A DNA stretch of 64,000 nt from Papilionanthe hookeriana x Papilionanthe teres (lineage: Eukaryota > Streptophyta > Magnoliopsida > Asparagales > Orchidaceae): NCBI GenBank assembly GCA_022702705.1, contig CM040430.1, positions 74,465,239-74,529,238 of the forward strand. The letters run 5' to 3'. Below the pieces are notes generated by a model. It did not search any database and was not told the DNA's origin. It saw only the letters and a list, made by a program, of their open reading frames with translations. The position numbers were made by a program, and so were the translations under genes. This document shows positions 9,786 to 18,886 of this stretch, piece after piece; positions within the stretch are counted from its first letter, which is position 1, and each line of letters starts with the position of its first letter.

Positions 9786-10049
9786 AGGGGCTGTACTAAG
9801 AACAAGAACATTAAGAAAATGTTTATTAAAGACAAAAAATTTATTACTTTTGTATTTTCAATTCAACAGAATGAAATGGGATAAGATCGGGAAAGAGATT
9901 TGGATTTGGAAGAGAGAAAACAAGGAAAACTTTATTATCATGATTTTATTTATTTTAGCACATTTTTTGTTATTTTTGGGTTCGGACCCAGTCATAAATA
10001 ATTACTTCACCCGTGCTTCTAGGGATGGAAAGTTCATTCCTTCGAAACA
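9786..10049 (-). other. Non-coding spacer between integrase and AlkB ORF (intron-like)
   Basis: It is AT-rich, T-rich on the sense strand, and has no domain similarity I can see. It may be the end of an intron that allows the downstream ORF to be made from a spliced RNA. Confidence 0.4.
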
Positions 10050-11160
10050 TCAGGTAGCGTAATACTTTTTCAAGTATCTTCCGTTGATCGGAAGCATATG
10101 TCGTTCTCCTTGGCAGTTCACTAGCTGGTAGGAGCCTCCTGAGTAGACTGCCTCAACTACAAAACGGTACTTCCCAAGTGGGTTCAAATTTTCCTCCTAT
10201 CTTGCGGTGCACAAGAATAGGTCTTTTGAGAACGAGAACTAAATCACCAACTTTGAAGGTTCTTGGGCGGACCGATCTCGTCATGGGCTCGAACCATCTT
10301 AGCTTGGTATAGTTCTAAATTTTGCTGCTAGCTGCAAGTCTTTTCCCTTCCAGTGCTCTCCAATTCTTCTAGTCGCAATTTGGCATTCTCTTCGTCGTGA
10401 TCTTGTTTGCAACTGCAATCCCGAGTGAAGGAAGTCTGGACTCTCAAAGGTAACATCGCCTCGGACCCATACACTAGAGCATAAGGTGTAGCTTGAGTAG
10501 GAGTTCTGAAGGTTGTCCGGTAGGCCCATAAAGCTTCTAACAACTTCTCGTGCCAATTTCTCTTATTGTCGTCTAAAGTCTTCTTTAAAATTTGAACGAG
10601 AGTTTTGTTAAAAGCCTCAGCCAGGCCGTTTGCTCTTGGGTAGTAAATTGTTGAATATCGCCAGTCGATTCCGTGTCTCCTGACAAAATTGTTGATTTGC
10701 GTGCTTCTGAATGCTGACCCATTATCCGAGATGATCCTGCGCGGCACCCCGAAGCGGTAGACAACTTGGTTCTTAAAAAACTGTAGCACGTGGTGTGCTT
10801 TCACTTCTCTGAGTGGAACTGCTTCTGCCCACTTGGAAAAGTAATCTGTAGCCGCAAGAATGAAACGATGTCCTTTTGACGACGGTGGTTCTATTGGACC
10901 CACTATATCTGTGCCCCAACATTCAAATGGCCACGATGCAATTGTCTGGATGTAGCACATTTGGAGGTTGGTGTAGAACCACTCCGTGCACTTGGCATTG
11001 GTGACGGCTCTTGGCGATTTTCATGCGGTCGGTCATCATAGAGGGCCAGTAGTACCCTAGTCTTTTAATTTTCATTTTCATCTTCGGACTCGATCGGTGA
11101 GCGCCATGCGAGTCCCGAATGCACCTCTTTAACGATTTCACGGGCCTCGGACCCGCTTAG
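10050..11160 (-). pseudogene. pol: Integrase of Tat-1 (pol C-terminal part)
   Basis: Integrase inserts element cDNA into the host genome. The zinc-binding N-domain is at about 10960-11140 (GYYWPSMMTDRMKIAKSRHQCQVHG). The catalytic core at 10328-10960 shows the DD-E triad: CWGTDIVGPI, RIISDNGSAF and ANGLAEAFNKTL. The C-terminal region (to 10050) encodes the family's KIGGKFEPTWE and SGGSYQL-like strand motifs in more than one frame and stops after KKYYAT. No chromodomain is present, as in Tat elements. Frame changes near 10950, 10330 and 10150 break the copy. The Tat-2 copy of this gene was interrupted just after the WGTDI motif by the Tat-1 insertion. Confidence 0.9.
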
Positions 11161-11179
11161 GCACCTTAGCCACATTTGA

Positions 11180-11935
11180 TCAAAAGACCTTCCGTATAAT
11201 GTGTTGTTTATTAATGCATAGGACGAGTTTTTCTTGATCCGATGGAGCTAACGACCTATCGTCCGGTAGTTTTCCCTGTTTGCGGTAATCTATTAATGGC
11301 CGTCGCCAATCTTCTGTGTTTTCTGTCACTGCTGCAATTGATCCTTTTTCCTTTTCTGATTTGTATATTGTGTCTACGTCGAGCTGTGATAGGACCTGAC
11401 GTCCGTGAATTGACACTTCCATTGATTCATCTTGCAAACAGGCAAATTCTTTTGCGAGACGGGCTAGCGCATCCGCTAAAGCGTTTTTTTTTCTGGGAAT
11501 TTTGTAGATTGTCACATTCGGAATTTGTTCCAACAGCTGTATGGCATACTGGAAGTATTGCTCGAGTCTTGGTTTTAAAATTCTGTATTGTCCGGTGATC
11601 TGTTGAATGATTAATTGCGAATCCCCGTAGATGTTGATGTCTGTTATCCCCATTTGAATAGTTAATTCCAATCCTGTTATGAGGGCTTCGTATTCTGCTT
11701 CGTTGTTTGTACATGGCTCTGTCAAGTGGTAGGAGTATCTTAACATCCCCCGCTCCGGTGTTATAAAGATTAGTCCGATCCCTGCCTTACCGGGCACTAT
11801 CACTTGCGATTCTTCGTCTTTGTGTGCTGAAGATGCTCCGTCGAAATATAATTCCCAACGTCGATCATCGTGGTCTTCTAGGTTCATTATTTGTTCATCC
11901 GGCAAGTCGTCATTGAGAGGCGATTCTCGCCGCAA
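11180..11935 (-). CDS. pol: Archaeal-type RNase H (second RNase H) of Tat-1
   Basis: RNase H degrades the RNA strand in RNA:DNA hybrids during reverse transcription. This 251-residue open frame has the acidic active-site residues in order: ELYFDGASS, CTNNEAEYEALITGL, INIYGDSQLIIQQITGQY and NALADALARLAKEF. A second RNase H between the original RT-RNase H unit and integrase is the mark of Tat-lineage elements. It is in the same strand and order as the rest of pol and looks intact, in contrast to the first RNase H upstream. Its N-terminus joins the upstream tether region (QVLADF-like, near 11940), where the frame is disturbed. Confidence 0.9.
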   Translation of the reverse strand: MRRESPLNDDLPDEQIMNLEDHDDRRWELYFDGASSAHKDEESQVIVPGKAGIGLIFITPERGMLRYSYHLTEPCTNNEAEYEALITGLELTIQMGITDINIYGDSQLIIQQITGQYRILKPRLEQYFQYAIQLLEQIPNVTIYKIPRKKNALADALARLAKEFACLQDESMEVSIHGRQVLSQLDVDTIYKSEKEKGSIAAVTENTEDWRRPLIDYRKQGKLPDDRSLAPSDQEKLVLCINKQHIIRKVF

Positions 11936-12019
11936 AGGGTGTGTCTGCGAGGAAGTCTGCTAAGACTTGTCCCTTTACGGCACGCGGAGGCACGAAAGTT
12001 ATATCGAATTGCAATAATA

Positions 12020-12625
12020 TCATCGACCATCCGGCAAGTCCGCGGAAAGCGTTGGGCGGGTCATCAAGTATTGCAATGGATTAAATTTCGAAATCAGGTT
12101 GACCTTATGAGAAAGCATGTAATGCCTGAGCTTTTGAGCGGCGAAGATCAGGGCCAAACAGTGCTTTTCAATTGCAGGATACCTTATTTCCGTCGGCGAT
12201 GAACGACGGCTTAGGTAATAAAGAGCATTTTCTTTACCCTCATCATTGACACAGGCTAACGGGGCTCCGAGAGAGTCGTCTAAAGCCGCGGTATAAAGTA
12301 TTAGCGGTCTACCCGAGACCGGGGCCGCTAAGACAGGAGGTGTCATTAAATATTGTTTAATGTCCTCGAAGGCCCTCCGGCATTTCTCTTCCCAAATAAA
12401 TTTGGCGTCCTTTTTAACTAGTGCCGAGAAAGGCTGACACCTACCCGACAAGTTTGAGATAAAGCGTCGAAGATATGCCGACTTCCCTTGAAAAGATCGT
12501 AGTTGCTTTAAGGTTTTGGGAGGCGGCATTTCTAAGATAGCTTTAATCTTTTCCGGGTCGATTTCAATTCCACGATGTCGGACAACGAATCCTAAGAATT
12601 TCCGGATGCGACGCCGAAGGCGCAT
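12020..12625 (-). CDS. pol: RT thumb/connection and decayed first RNase H of Tat-1
   Basis: The frame starts in the RT thumb (KFLGFVVRHRGIEIDPEKIK, MPPPKTLKQLRSFQGK) and passes into the ancestral gypsy RNase H. It keeps the family motifs YYLSRRSSPTEIRYPAIEKH and LIFAAQKLRHYML. The usual first catalytic aspartate region (T-D-A-S type) reads LYTAALDDSLGAPLA, so this RNase H has probably lost activity. That is known for the Tat lineage, where it serves as a connection domain and the archaeal-type RNase H takes over the catalysis. The frame shifts at both ends relative to its neighbours. Confidence 0.85.
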   Translation of the reverse strand: MRLRRRIRKFLGFVVRHRGIEIDPEKIKAILEMPPPKTLKQLRSFQGKSAYLRRFISNLSGRCQPFSALVKKDAKFIWEEKCRRAFEDIKQYLMTPPVLAAPVSGRPLILYTAALDDSLGAPLACVNDEGKENALYYLSRRSSPTEIRYPAIEKHCLALIFAAQKLRHYMLSHKVNLISKFNPLQYLMTRPTLSADLPDGR

Positions 12626-13600
12626 TTTAAGGGATTCATCTTAAGGTTAAATTGCCTTAATCGTTCGAAAACAATTCTCAAATCATACGATGTGGTCTTC
12701 CTTTACTTTGCTCTTGATGACCACATCGTCCACGTAGCATTCGACTTGATTGTGGATGATATCATCAAAAATTCTTGTCATCGCTCTCGGTAGGTTGCTC
12801 CCTGCATTCTTCGATCCGAATGGCATCACCGTGTAGCAATATACTCCGATCGGCGTTCTAAACGCCGTAAGTTTTTCATCTTCTCGGAGCCATTTTTATC
12901 CGATTGTATCTCGAAGATCCAACCATGAATGAGAATATTTCATGTGTTGAAGCAATGTCGATCATTAATTCCGGGATCGGTAGAGGAAATTCATCTTTCG
13001 GACATGCCTTGTTTAAATCTCCGAAATCCACACAAATTCCGATCCGACCATTCTTCTTTCGACTCGGTACCACATTGGCTAACCAAGTCGGGTATTGTTC
13101 TTCACGGACAAATTTAGCGTCTATTAGCTTCTTAACTTCAGCTATGACTTGTTGTTCGATTTCAAGACGCATTCTTCCGGGACCTTGTCCGACGGAACGA
13201 AGCGGGGATCCACTCCTAGCTTATGGACCGCAACCTCTCGGAGCTAAACTCGGCATCTCATCGTAGCTCCAAGCAAAACAATCTTTAAATTCCATTAATA
13301 ACTTGATTATTTCTTCGGAGTCTTCTTTATTGAGTAAGGAGCTAACAAAGGTAGGTCTAGGTTCTTCGTTAGTACCTAAGTTAACTTCCGTTAACTCGTC
13401 TATCGTAGATTTGATCTCTTCTTCGAACTACGGTGGAGCGTCTCCAATTTGTAAATCTTCGAGTTCTTCTGTAGTTTCCATGCAGTTTTCATTAGACTCG
13501 CAAGTGACAACCATGCAGAATTCAGTATCGTCGACTGATCCTACTGTGCCGAACCCGAGACCATATTTTGCATTGGGTGGACGACCGGAGTTATCCCATA
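12626..13600 (-). pseudogene. pol: Reverse transcriptase palm and fingers of Tat-1
   Basis: RT copies element RNA into cDNA. The N-terminal part is readable at 13172-12876: RLEIEQQVIAEVKKLIDAKF, then VPSRKKNGRIGICVDFGDLN and FPLPIPELMID. Towards lower coordinates the frame breaks, but the catalytic YVDDVVIK (around 12715-12745) is encoded. Further upstream (13200-13600) the linker before RT is frameshifted relative to Tat-2, where the same linker is open (28318-28893). Several point changes (GSSRYN where Tat-2 has GSSGYN) and frameshifts make this copy non-functional as read. Confidence 0.85.
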
Positions 13601-13705
13601 ATTTTTCGAAATGTTATGATCGACCTTTTGTCCATTGTCGAGGTAAGAAACCACGTTGAATTAAATTTTGAACACAGGGAGAGTACCACTCAAAAGGCAA
13701 TTCCA

Positions 13706-14300
13706 TTAATTCTGATAAGTAGCATCTTCAAATTGTACATTATTTTCAGTTTTGGAGGAAGGAGCACCACGGTAAAATTTGAAGGGCTTTGCACCACCGC
13801 TACGTACCTCTTTGACCTCCATACCCTCGATCTTATTAGAATGGATCGGGGTTAAGGTCATAGTATGTACATAGTGGTTAATCTTCTCGTACATCGATTT
13901 ATATTCTTCGTTTCTTTCATCTTCGAGAGGGATTCTGAATTGCGGCTTCTTCCTACTTATTGTCGCTATTTCTTGTTTGATTTCTTTTTCTTCTTCAGAA
14001 CTATCTTCCCAATCAACTTTGATGGCTGGTTTCTTCTGTCCAATCGTCCTAACGTCTCTGCCACGACCTCGTCCCCGGCCTCGACCTCGGATGCGAGTTG
14101 TGGAGAAACCTTCACCATCTCGCCGTAAGGGAGTGGTGAGTGACTGTTGGACTAGAATTTCGAGCTCTTCGTTGTCCCAAATTTCCTTTGCTTCATTTGT
14201 TATGGTATCTCCGGAGAAGATTGTTTTCTTTGGAGGTGCATAATAAGCCGCATCTTCATGGATTCCGATTTCATGTACGGAGAACGGTTGCAAGTCACCT
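13706..14300 (-). CDS. pol: Spacer between protease and RT with an RG-rich box
   Basis: This part of a 238-residue open frame (13706-14422) lies between protease and RT. It contains an alternating arginine-glycine run (TRIRGRGRGRGRGRDVR, about 14055-14100), an acidic stretch (DWEDSSEEEKEIKQE) and the conserved INHYVHTMTLTPIHSNKIEG. Tat-2 carries the same protein region at 28978-29680. RG-rich boxes often bind RNA; here that role is inference. I recognise no enzyme domain. Confidence 0.7.
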
Positions 14301-14741
14301 TTAATACACTCGTTCCCCTCCATCGTAGTATTTAATGCATTGATGTAGAGATGATGGTACCATCCTGTTTTCATGTATCCATGGTCGGCCCAAGTAGAGC
14401 GTTGAATGACGTTTCGAATCAATTATGTGAAATTTCGCGGTTGTCTTTGCTAAGTCACCGGTCTTCATTAGCAGTGTTATTGATCCGAGGGCTCTTTCTC
14501 CTTTACGGTTGAATCCTCTTAATAACATTTTGTCCGCTTCGAGCTCGCGAGCATCAATTTCCAAGTATGCTAGCGTTCGGAGATTCTTTATATTGATTGA
14601 TGCTCCAGGATCCACCAATACTCTGGAGAGTGTAAACTTCCCAATTGTAACTGAAATGTACAACGGTCGGTTGTGGTCTGCGTCCCAAGTAGTAGGTCGT
14701 TGTCCGTGAAGGTAACACCTCGTCGTTCCTTTAACGAGCAA
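14301..14741 (-). CDS. pol: Aspartic protease of Tat-1
   Basis: This retropepsin-type protease cuts the Gag-Pol polyprotein. The open frame shows the active-site strand VLVDPGASINI (Asp-Pro-Gly in place of the more usual Asp-Ser/Thr-Gly, common in plant Tat elements), then AYLEIDARELEADK and STLYLGRPWIH, the second conserved block, followed by SLHQCIKYY. A frame change near 14590-14740 separates it from the gag frame, which reads through the same DNA in another phase. Confidence 0.88.
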   Translation of the reverse strand: MLVKGTTRCYLHGQRPTTWDADHNRPLYISVTIGKFTLSRVLVDPGASINIKNLRTLAYLEIDARELEADKMLLRGFNRKGERALGSITLLMKTGDLAKTTAKFHIIDSKRHSTLYLGRPWIHENRMVPSSLHQCIKYYDGGERVY

Positions 14742-16255
14742 ACCTCATCTAAGGACTCTCCGGCCATTTGAGCTAAGCAGATTTCTGGATCAAGCAAGGC
14801 CTTGATCAGAGTTTCTCTCATCTCCTTTGATAAGATGAGAGCGTCGTAGATGCTCAGTTTGGCTGGTAGTTTCCTAAGATGGGCTAGCACATTGTAGTCC
14901 ACTTTGTTTTCATGTGCCTCGCTTTCTTCTCGAATGGGTATTTCTTCTGCAGGGTTGGTTCTTCCCGAACAACCACCGCTTCCTTTGTCTTTTGGACCCA
15001 TTCTCGGAGGTAGAACTCTTCCACTTCTTAAGTTGACTTCTGTGATTTCTTCTAAGTTTAGCATTGAGTTTGCTGGTGTCTCCTTCTGAATTGGAATGAC
15101 AAGTTCTTTAAGATTAGCTTCAGAGTCTGAAGGCTCTAACTCTATTGTGACTGGAGCTCCTCGAAACTCGCAAATAGATTCGCTGCTTGTTGAACTCTCG
15201 TAGCCTCCCTGGTGGATGTCTTCTTTGTCATTGTGATCGTCGAGATTGTGTATGATTTGAGAATTGTTATTTGTATCGGAATCGACGTCCGGATTAGGTT
15301 GATTGTCGCTAGTTACGTAATCGTTAGAAACGATCAAAACGTAGCCAACGCCATAACCCTCATCATTATAAGATCCCACCGGAGTGGGCAGATAATCATA
15401 CAGAGTCAGAGGTTCGAGGGATTTCTCCCCAGAATCGGAAACAACTATCCTAGGATAAGCAGCCCCTAGTCTAGCCTTAGGTGCCTCGGTCTTCTCTTCT
15501 TCGTCAATTTTCTTCTTTTCTTCAATCGTCTCTTGTTGAGGTTGTTCTTCTATCGCAAGTGATAGCGCCGGCTTGACAGTCTTCGAACTCTGAATTGAGG
15601 CTTGCACCGAAGCGGTTTGGATGTGATCCAAAACCTTCTTTGAAGACTTTGGCCAAGCGGTAGTCCATCCATCATCAGTCGTATAGGGATCTATTGGAAC
15701 AATGAAATCCGTTGAGATAATATTGACGGAACCTCCTTTCTGGGGTTCCTTCATGTATTCTTTCGGGATCGTTATATTCCCTTTCCGAAGATTGTCGTTG
15801 AGCCAACTTTTGAAAGTAATACAATCTTCTATTTTGTGCCCAAGCATCCGGTGGTAAGGGCAAAAGTTGGGATCACCTCTCTTGTCGACTTCTTCTGGTC
15901 TTTTAGGCTCTGGCAGTTGGAAATCTGGGGTCTTCATCAGACTGCGGAACATTTTCGGCACTGCCACATTCTTGAACGGATACTCCCTGCTCAGAAGCTC
16001 CCTTAGCGTACGTTGTGGACGAGGCGGTTGTTCATACTGTTGAGATGACTGATAGCTGGGACGGGGTTGCTGGTAATTCTGTTGAGGTTGCTGCGGTCGT
16101 TCTGACGATATTTGTATCGCTTGTTTGCCTTTATCGACTGCTGCGACGATCCCGGACTTCTTTTCAAAAGTTTTCACGGGCTTCTGTTTGTCTGTTTTAT
16201 CGGTGAAACTTAATTGCTTCGCCTCCTCTTGCAAGCTTCCGGCCTTGCTTAACAA
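14742..16255 (-). CDS. gag: Gag C-terminal region with zinc knuckle (nucleocapsid) and linker to protease, Tat-1
   Basis: This open frame (555 residues, continuing to 14588) follows the capsid region after a frame change at about 16255. It starts with a Q/P-rich segment, then CPYHRMLGHKIEDC (near 15850), a variant zinc knuckle with C-H-H-C spacing typical of plant Tat gag. Long acidic, low-complexity stretches follow, then the conserved block NKVDYNVLAHLRKLPAKLSI and the lead into protease (VCSLKERRGVTFTDNDLLLG). The nucleocapsid packages element RNA. The stretch between knuckle and protease is unusually long and has no recognised domain. Confidence 0.85.
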
Positions 16256-17292
16256 CTTCTCGAAGGTCTTAATAGTAAATCCTCGAGGAGAAGTGCTATC
16301 GGGCCATGGATGCTTTTTAGTAAAATGCCGACTGCATGCTGTTCTTGTAACTGTGGCTCACACTTCATACTTAGGTTCCTCCATCGAAGTATGTAGTCCA
16401 CCAAGGTTTCGTTCGGTTTCTGCTTCTCTACCACTAAATCACCTATAGTGATGTGGTGCTCGAGCTCCGCAAATCTCTTGATGAAGAGGTTCTCTAATTC
16501 CGAAAATGTCTTCACCGAACCGTTTGGTAATTCCGCATACCAATCAAAGGCGATCCCCGACAAGCCGTCGACAAATTGTCGGAAGAGTAAAGCATCACTT
16601 CCGCCGGCATTGCAACAACTGGCACGAAAATGTGCAACATGCTGTCGAGGGTTTCCGGTTCCATCAAAGGTCTTGAACAGAGGTGGTACAAAGCCTTTCG
16701 GATATTGGACAGTGTCGAATTCTTCAGGGTAAGGTCTACCTGTCCGAATGGATGTTCCGCTCTTTGATTGTGCCAAGGCTTCTCGCACCTGCTGTTCCAC
16801 CATATTCTTGATATCCTTTTCCGGGATCATGCTTTGTGTTGCATCCTTCTTTAATTGATCATCCCCGTTGATGGATGTAATCTCCTTTCCTCCGTCTACA
16901 ATGTGAATGACTTCCGGGGGTGTTTCTCTTTGGGGTTGAACCTGACTCTGGAGAGTGGCTAAGGCTACAGCCATCTCTTCCATCCTTTTTGCCATTTGGG
17001 CGATCGTATCATCTTTCTCTTGAAGCTGCCTTCTCATTACTTCTGGCTCCTCTCTTTCTGCGGCCGCAGGAGCACCTCGTGAAGCCGACGAAGCTCGTGT
17101 TTCTACCATGTTAATTTCCGCATACTCATCATCCATGAACTCTGACGAGTCAACTTCATCTCCGAATTTCTCTTCTCTTTCCCTTGCTAATCGCCGAATA
17201 TCAGTCCTTAGCTTTTCCATAGCGTCTTCTAATGGCCTTTTACGCACATCCTTGCAGCTTGTCATGTGATAACCGTCGAGTTTCTTTCTCAT
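16249..17292 (-). CDS. gag: Gag capsid region of Tat-1
   Basis: Capsid protein of the virus-like particle. The 347-residue frame begins MRKKLDGYHMTSCKD and has a charged N-terminal half with coiled-coil potential (RQLQEKDDTIAQMAKRMEEM). It then carries the plant retrotransposon gag domain: KTFDGTGNPRQHVAHFRA, GIAFDWYAELPNGSVKTF and VDYILRWRNLSMKCEPQL. Its start ATG overlaps the stop of ORF1 as ATGA (17292-17289), which suggests coupled translation. It ends early by a frameshift, beyond which gag continues in the next entry. Confidence 0.9.
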   Translation of the reverse strand: MRKKLDGYHMTSCKDVRKRPLEDAMEKLRTDIRRLAREREEKFGDEVDSSEFMDDEYAEINMVETRASSASRGAPAAAEREEPEVMRRQLQEKDDTIAQMAKRMEEMAVALATLQSQVQPQRETPPEVIHIVDGGKEITSINGDDQLKKDATQSMIPEKDIKNMVEQQVREALAQSKSGTSIRTGRPYPEEFDTVQYPKGFVPPLFKTFDGTGNPRQHVAHFRASCCNAGGSDALLFRQFVDGLSGIAFDWYAELPNGSVKTFSELENLFIKRFAELEHHITIGDLVVEKQKPNETLVDYILRWRNLSMKCEPQLQEQHAVGILLKSIHGPIALLLEDLLLRPSRSC

Positions 17293-18374
17293 GAGTTCCC
17301 TTTATCGGCGGTAGCACTTTCTTCGGACTCAAGTCTCCTGAAGAAACTTTCCTTTTCTGGTCGTTGTTTCGGTCTTAATTGGCCGGTAGTGGGACGCCAT
17401 ACCATCCTTCTAGCAGCAGAAGGCCTAGGACCGGATGGTCTGTCAGCTGAATGCTGGAAGGTGGTATCCTCCCTGATCTGTAAACCTGAAACAACAACAG
17501 GTGGGCTAGCCTTCATCTTCTTATTAGGCTCTTCTGCAGCGGTATCAGATTCTACTCATGGTCCAAGACGGGATTTGGCTGGCACCCGCCCTATCCTTCT
17601 TAAAATTTCCGATACGGGGCATCTCTCTTTCCTTGCTAACTTTTCAATCACAGTCTGTAGTCGGGCAAGTGGTGTAACCCTAGCCCTTTTCTTTCTGTTG
17701 TCACTATAGTATGCGGGTCGAGGTAATGTAGAGGCAATCCTGCGGACATTTTCCTCGTCAGCTGCGGCGGAAAGGGGATGGAATCTACTTCCTTCCAAAA
17801 GGGGTGTATACTCAGACAATGGTATGTATTCAGGTAGTGGTGTGTACTCAGGAATTTCTTCTAGGAAAGTGACTTCAGCAGCTCTGGCCTTTCTGGCAAT
17901 CTTCCTGCCTCTATTTCTCCTCTGAGTCCGTGTTAGGGGTGGAACCCTTGAGCTGGACCCAATTTCAAAAACAGAAGGTCTTGTACGGAAATCCGTACCC
18001 TCCACGGTAACATGCTCGTTACAAATTTGAACTTCCTTCCCCTTCGGCTTGGCGGGAGCGAGGTAGGTGCAGAGACGACTAGACCAGCTGGGGGTAGAGA
18101 TAACGGTCCTTCTTTGGACAGCGGTACTCCTCTCAGCTGGAACCCTTTGCAGAGGGGGAAATTCTTGAGTTGATTTAAGGTTGAACTCAATCATGGGTTT
18201 CTCAGTTTCTGACACTTTGTCCATCAGCGCGAAAAGGGTAACGTCAGCGATCTTGACACTTGTGTTCTCGAATCCTTGTCCAAACCGGATGATCCCATTG
18301 TCGGGCAGCTCATCCTTGTAAACAGCGAAGTCCAGTCCGTTGGTGAAGGAGAAAATCAGCTTTGGGGCTTCCAT
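17289..18374 (-). pseudogene. ORF1 of Tat-1 (Ogre-type upstream ORF, function unknown)
   Basis: An extra ORF upstream of gag is typical of Ogre-type elements, and its role is unknown. I place the start at the ATG at 18374 (MEAPKLIFSFTNGLDFAVYK) because Tat-2 keeps the same start. Later blocks are EFNLKSTQEFPPLQR, LTRTQRRNRGRKIARKARA, SRFHPLSAAADEENVRRIAS, RPAYYSDNRKKRARVTPLAR and EKLARKERCPVSEILRRIGR. Two compensating frame changes lie near 18050-18100 and one near 17520-17556. The C-terminal frame runs to GNS and stops at 17289 inside the gag start codon. The first block and the RTQRRN motif are also found in the AlkB ORF. Confidence 0.75.
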
Positions 18375-18868
18375 TTCCGCAAGGTAGATTCCGATTGTCG
18401 ATCCTAAGTTATGCTTCTTCTCATCGGATGAAAAGAAAAGGAATCTAAAAGAGTCCGAACACATTCTTGTTCATGTATATTTGTTAAAAGAGTCATTCAT
18501 TAGAGGGTTTGTTTATTTAGAACGGAATGTTCAAAGGTGTAGAGAAGGTAATGAATCTGATTCAGAGTTAGAAAGGGAAAGAAAGTCTTATGCAAGACCT
18601 CTCGACTCGAAAGATCACTCCTAAACTAACACCTATTGGGGGTCCACCCCACCTCGCAATGAGGTAAAAGGATCTTGGAACCTCTCTCGTTTAGGGGTGT
18701 CTAAACAGATGGCTCCTAAATCCGAGAGAATGTTGGCCATACTCGTTCAAGGTAGAAATGAACATAATATTCCAAAGGAAAGAAGGGTAGTTTGATCCAT
18801 TAGGGACATGGATACACTACCGATTTTTGAAAGCGTAACTATTTGATTAAAATGGAGAGAGGAACTAT
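18375..18868 (-). other. 5' leader of Tat-1
   Basis: Non-coding sequence between the PBS and ORF1. Just before the ORF1 ATG the sense strand reads CTACCTTGCGGAA, where Tat-2 has TTGCCTTGCAGAAG. The acceptor-like CAG is thus changed to CGG in this copy. I see nothing else of note. Confidence 0.6.
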
Positions 18869-18886
18869 TCTCAAGTGAGTCGCCGT
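18869..18886 (-). other. Degenerate primer binding site of Tat-1
   Basis: The sense strand reads ACGGCGACTCACTTGAGA where Tat-2 has TGGCGACTCCGCTGGGGA. It keeps GGCGACTC but has lost the initial T and several downstream matches to tRNA-Arg. Confidence 0.6.

Noticed and set aside
15212..15469. Plus-strand frames antisense to gag (for example 85 codons) as possible genes
   Set aside because: They are shadows of the well-supported minus-strand gag frame.
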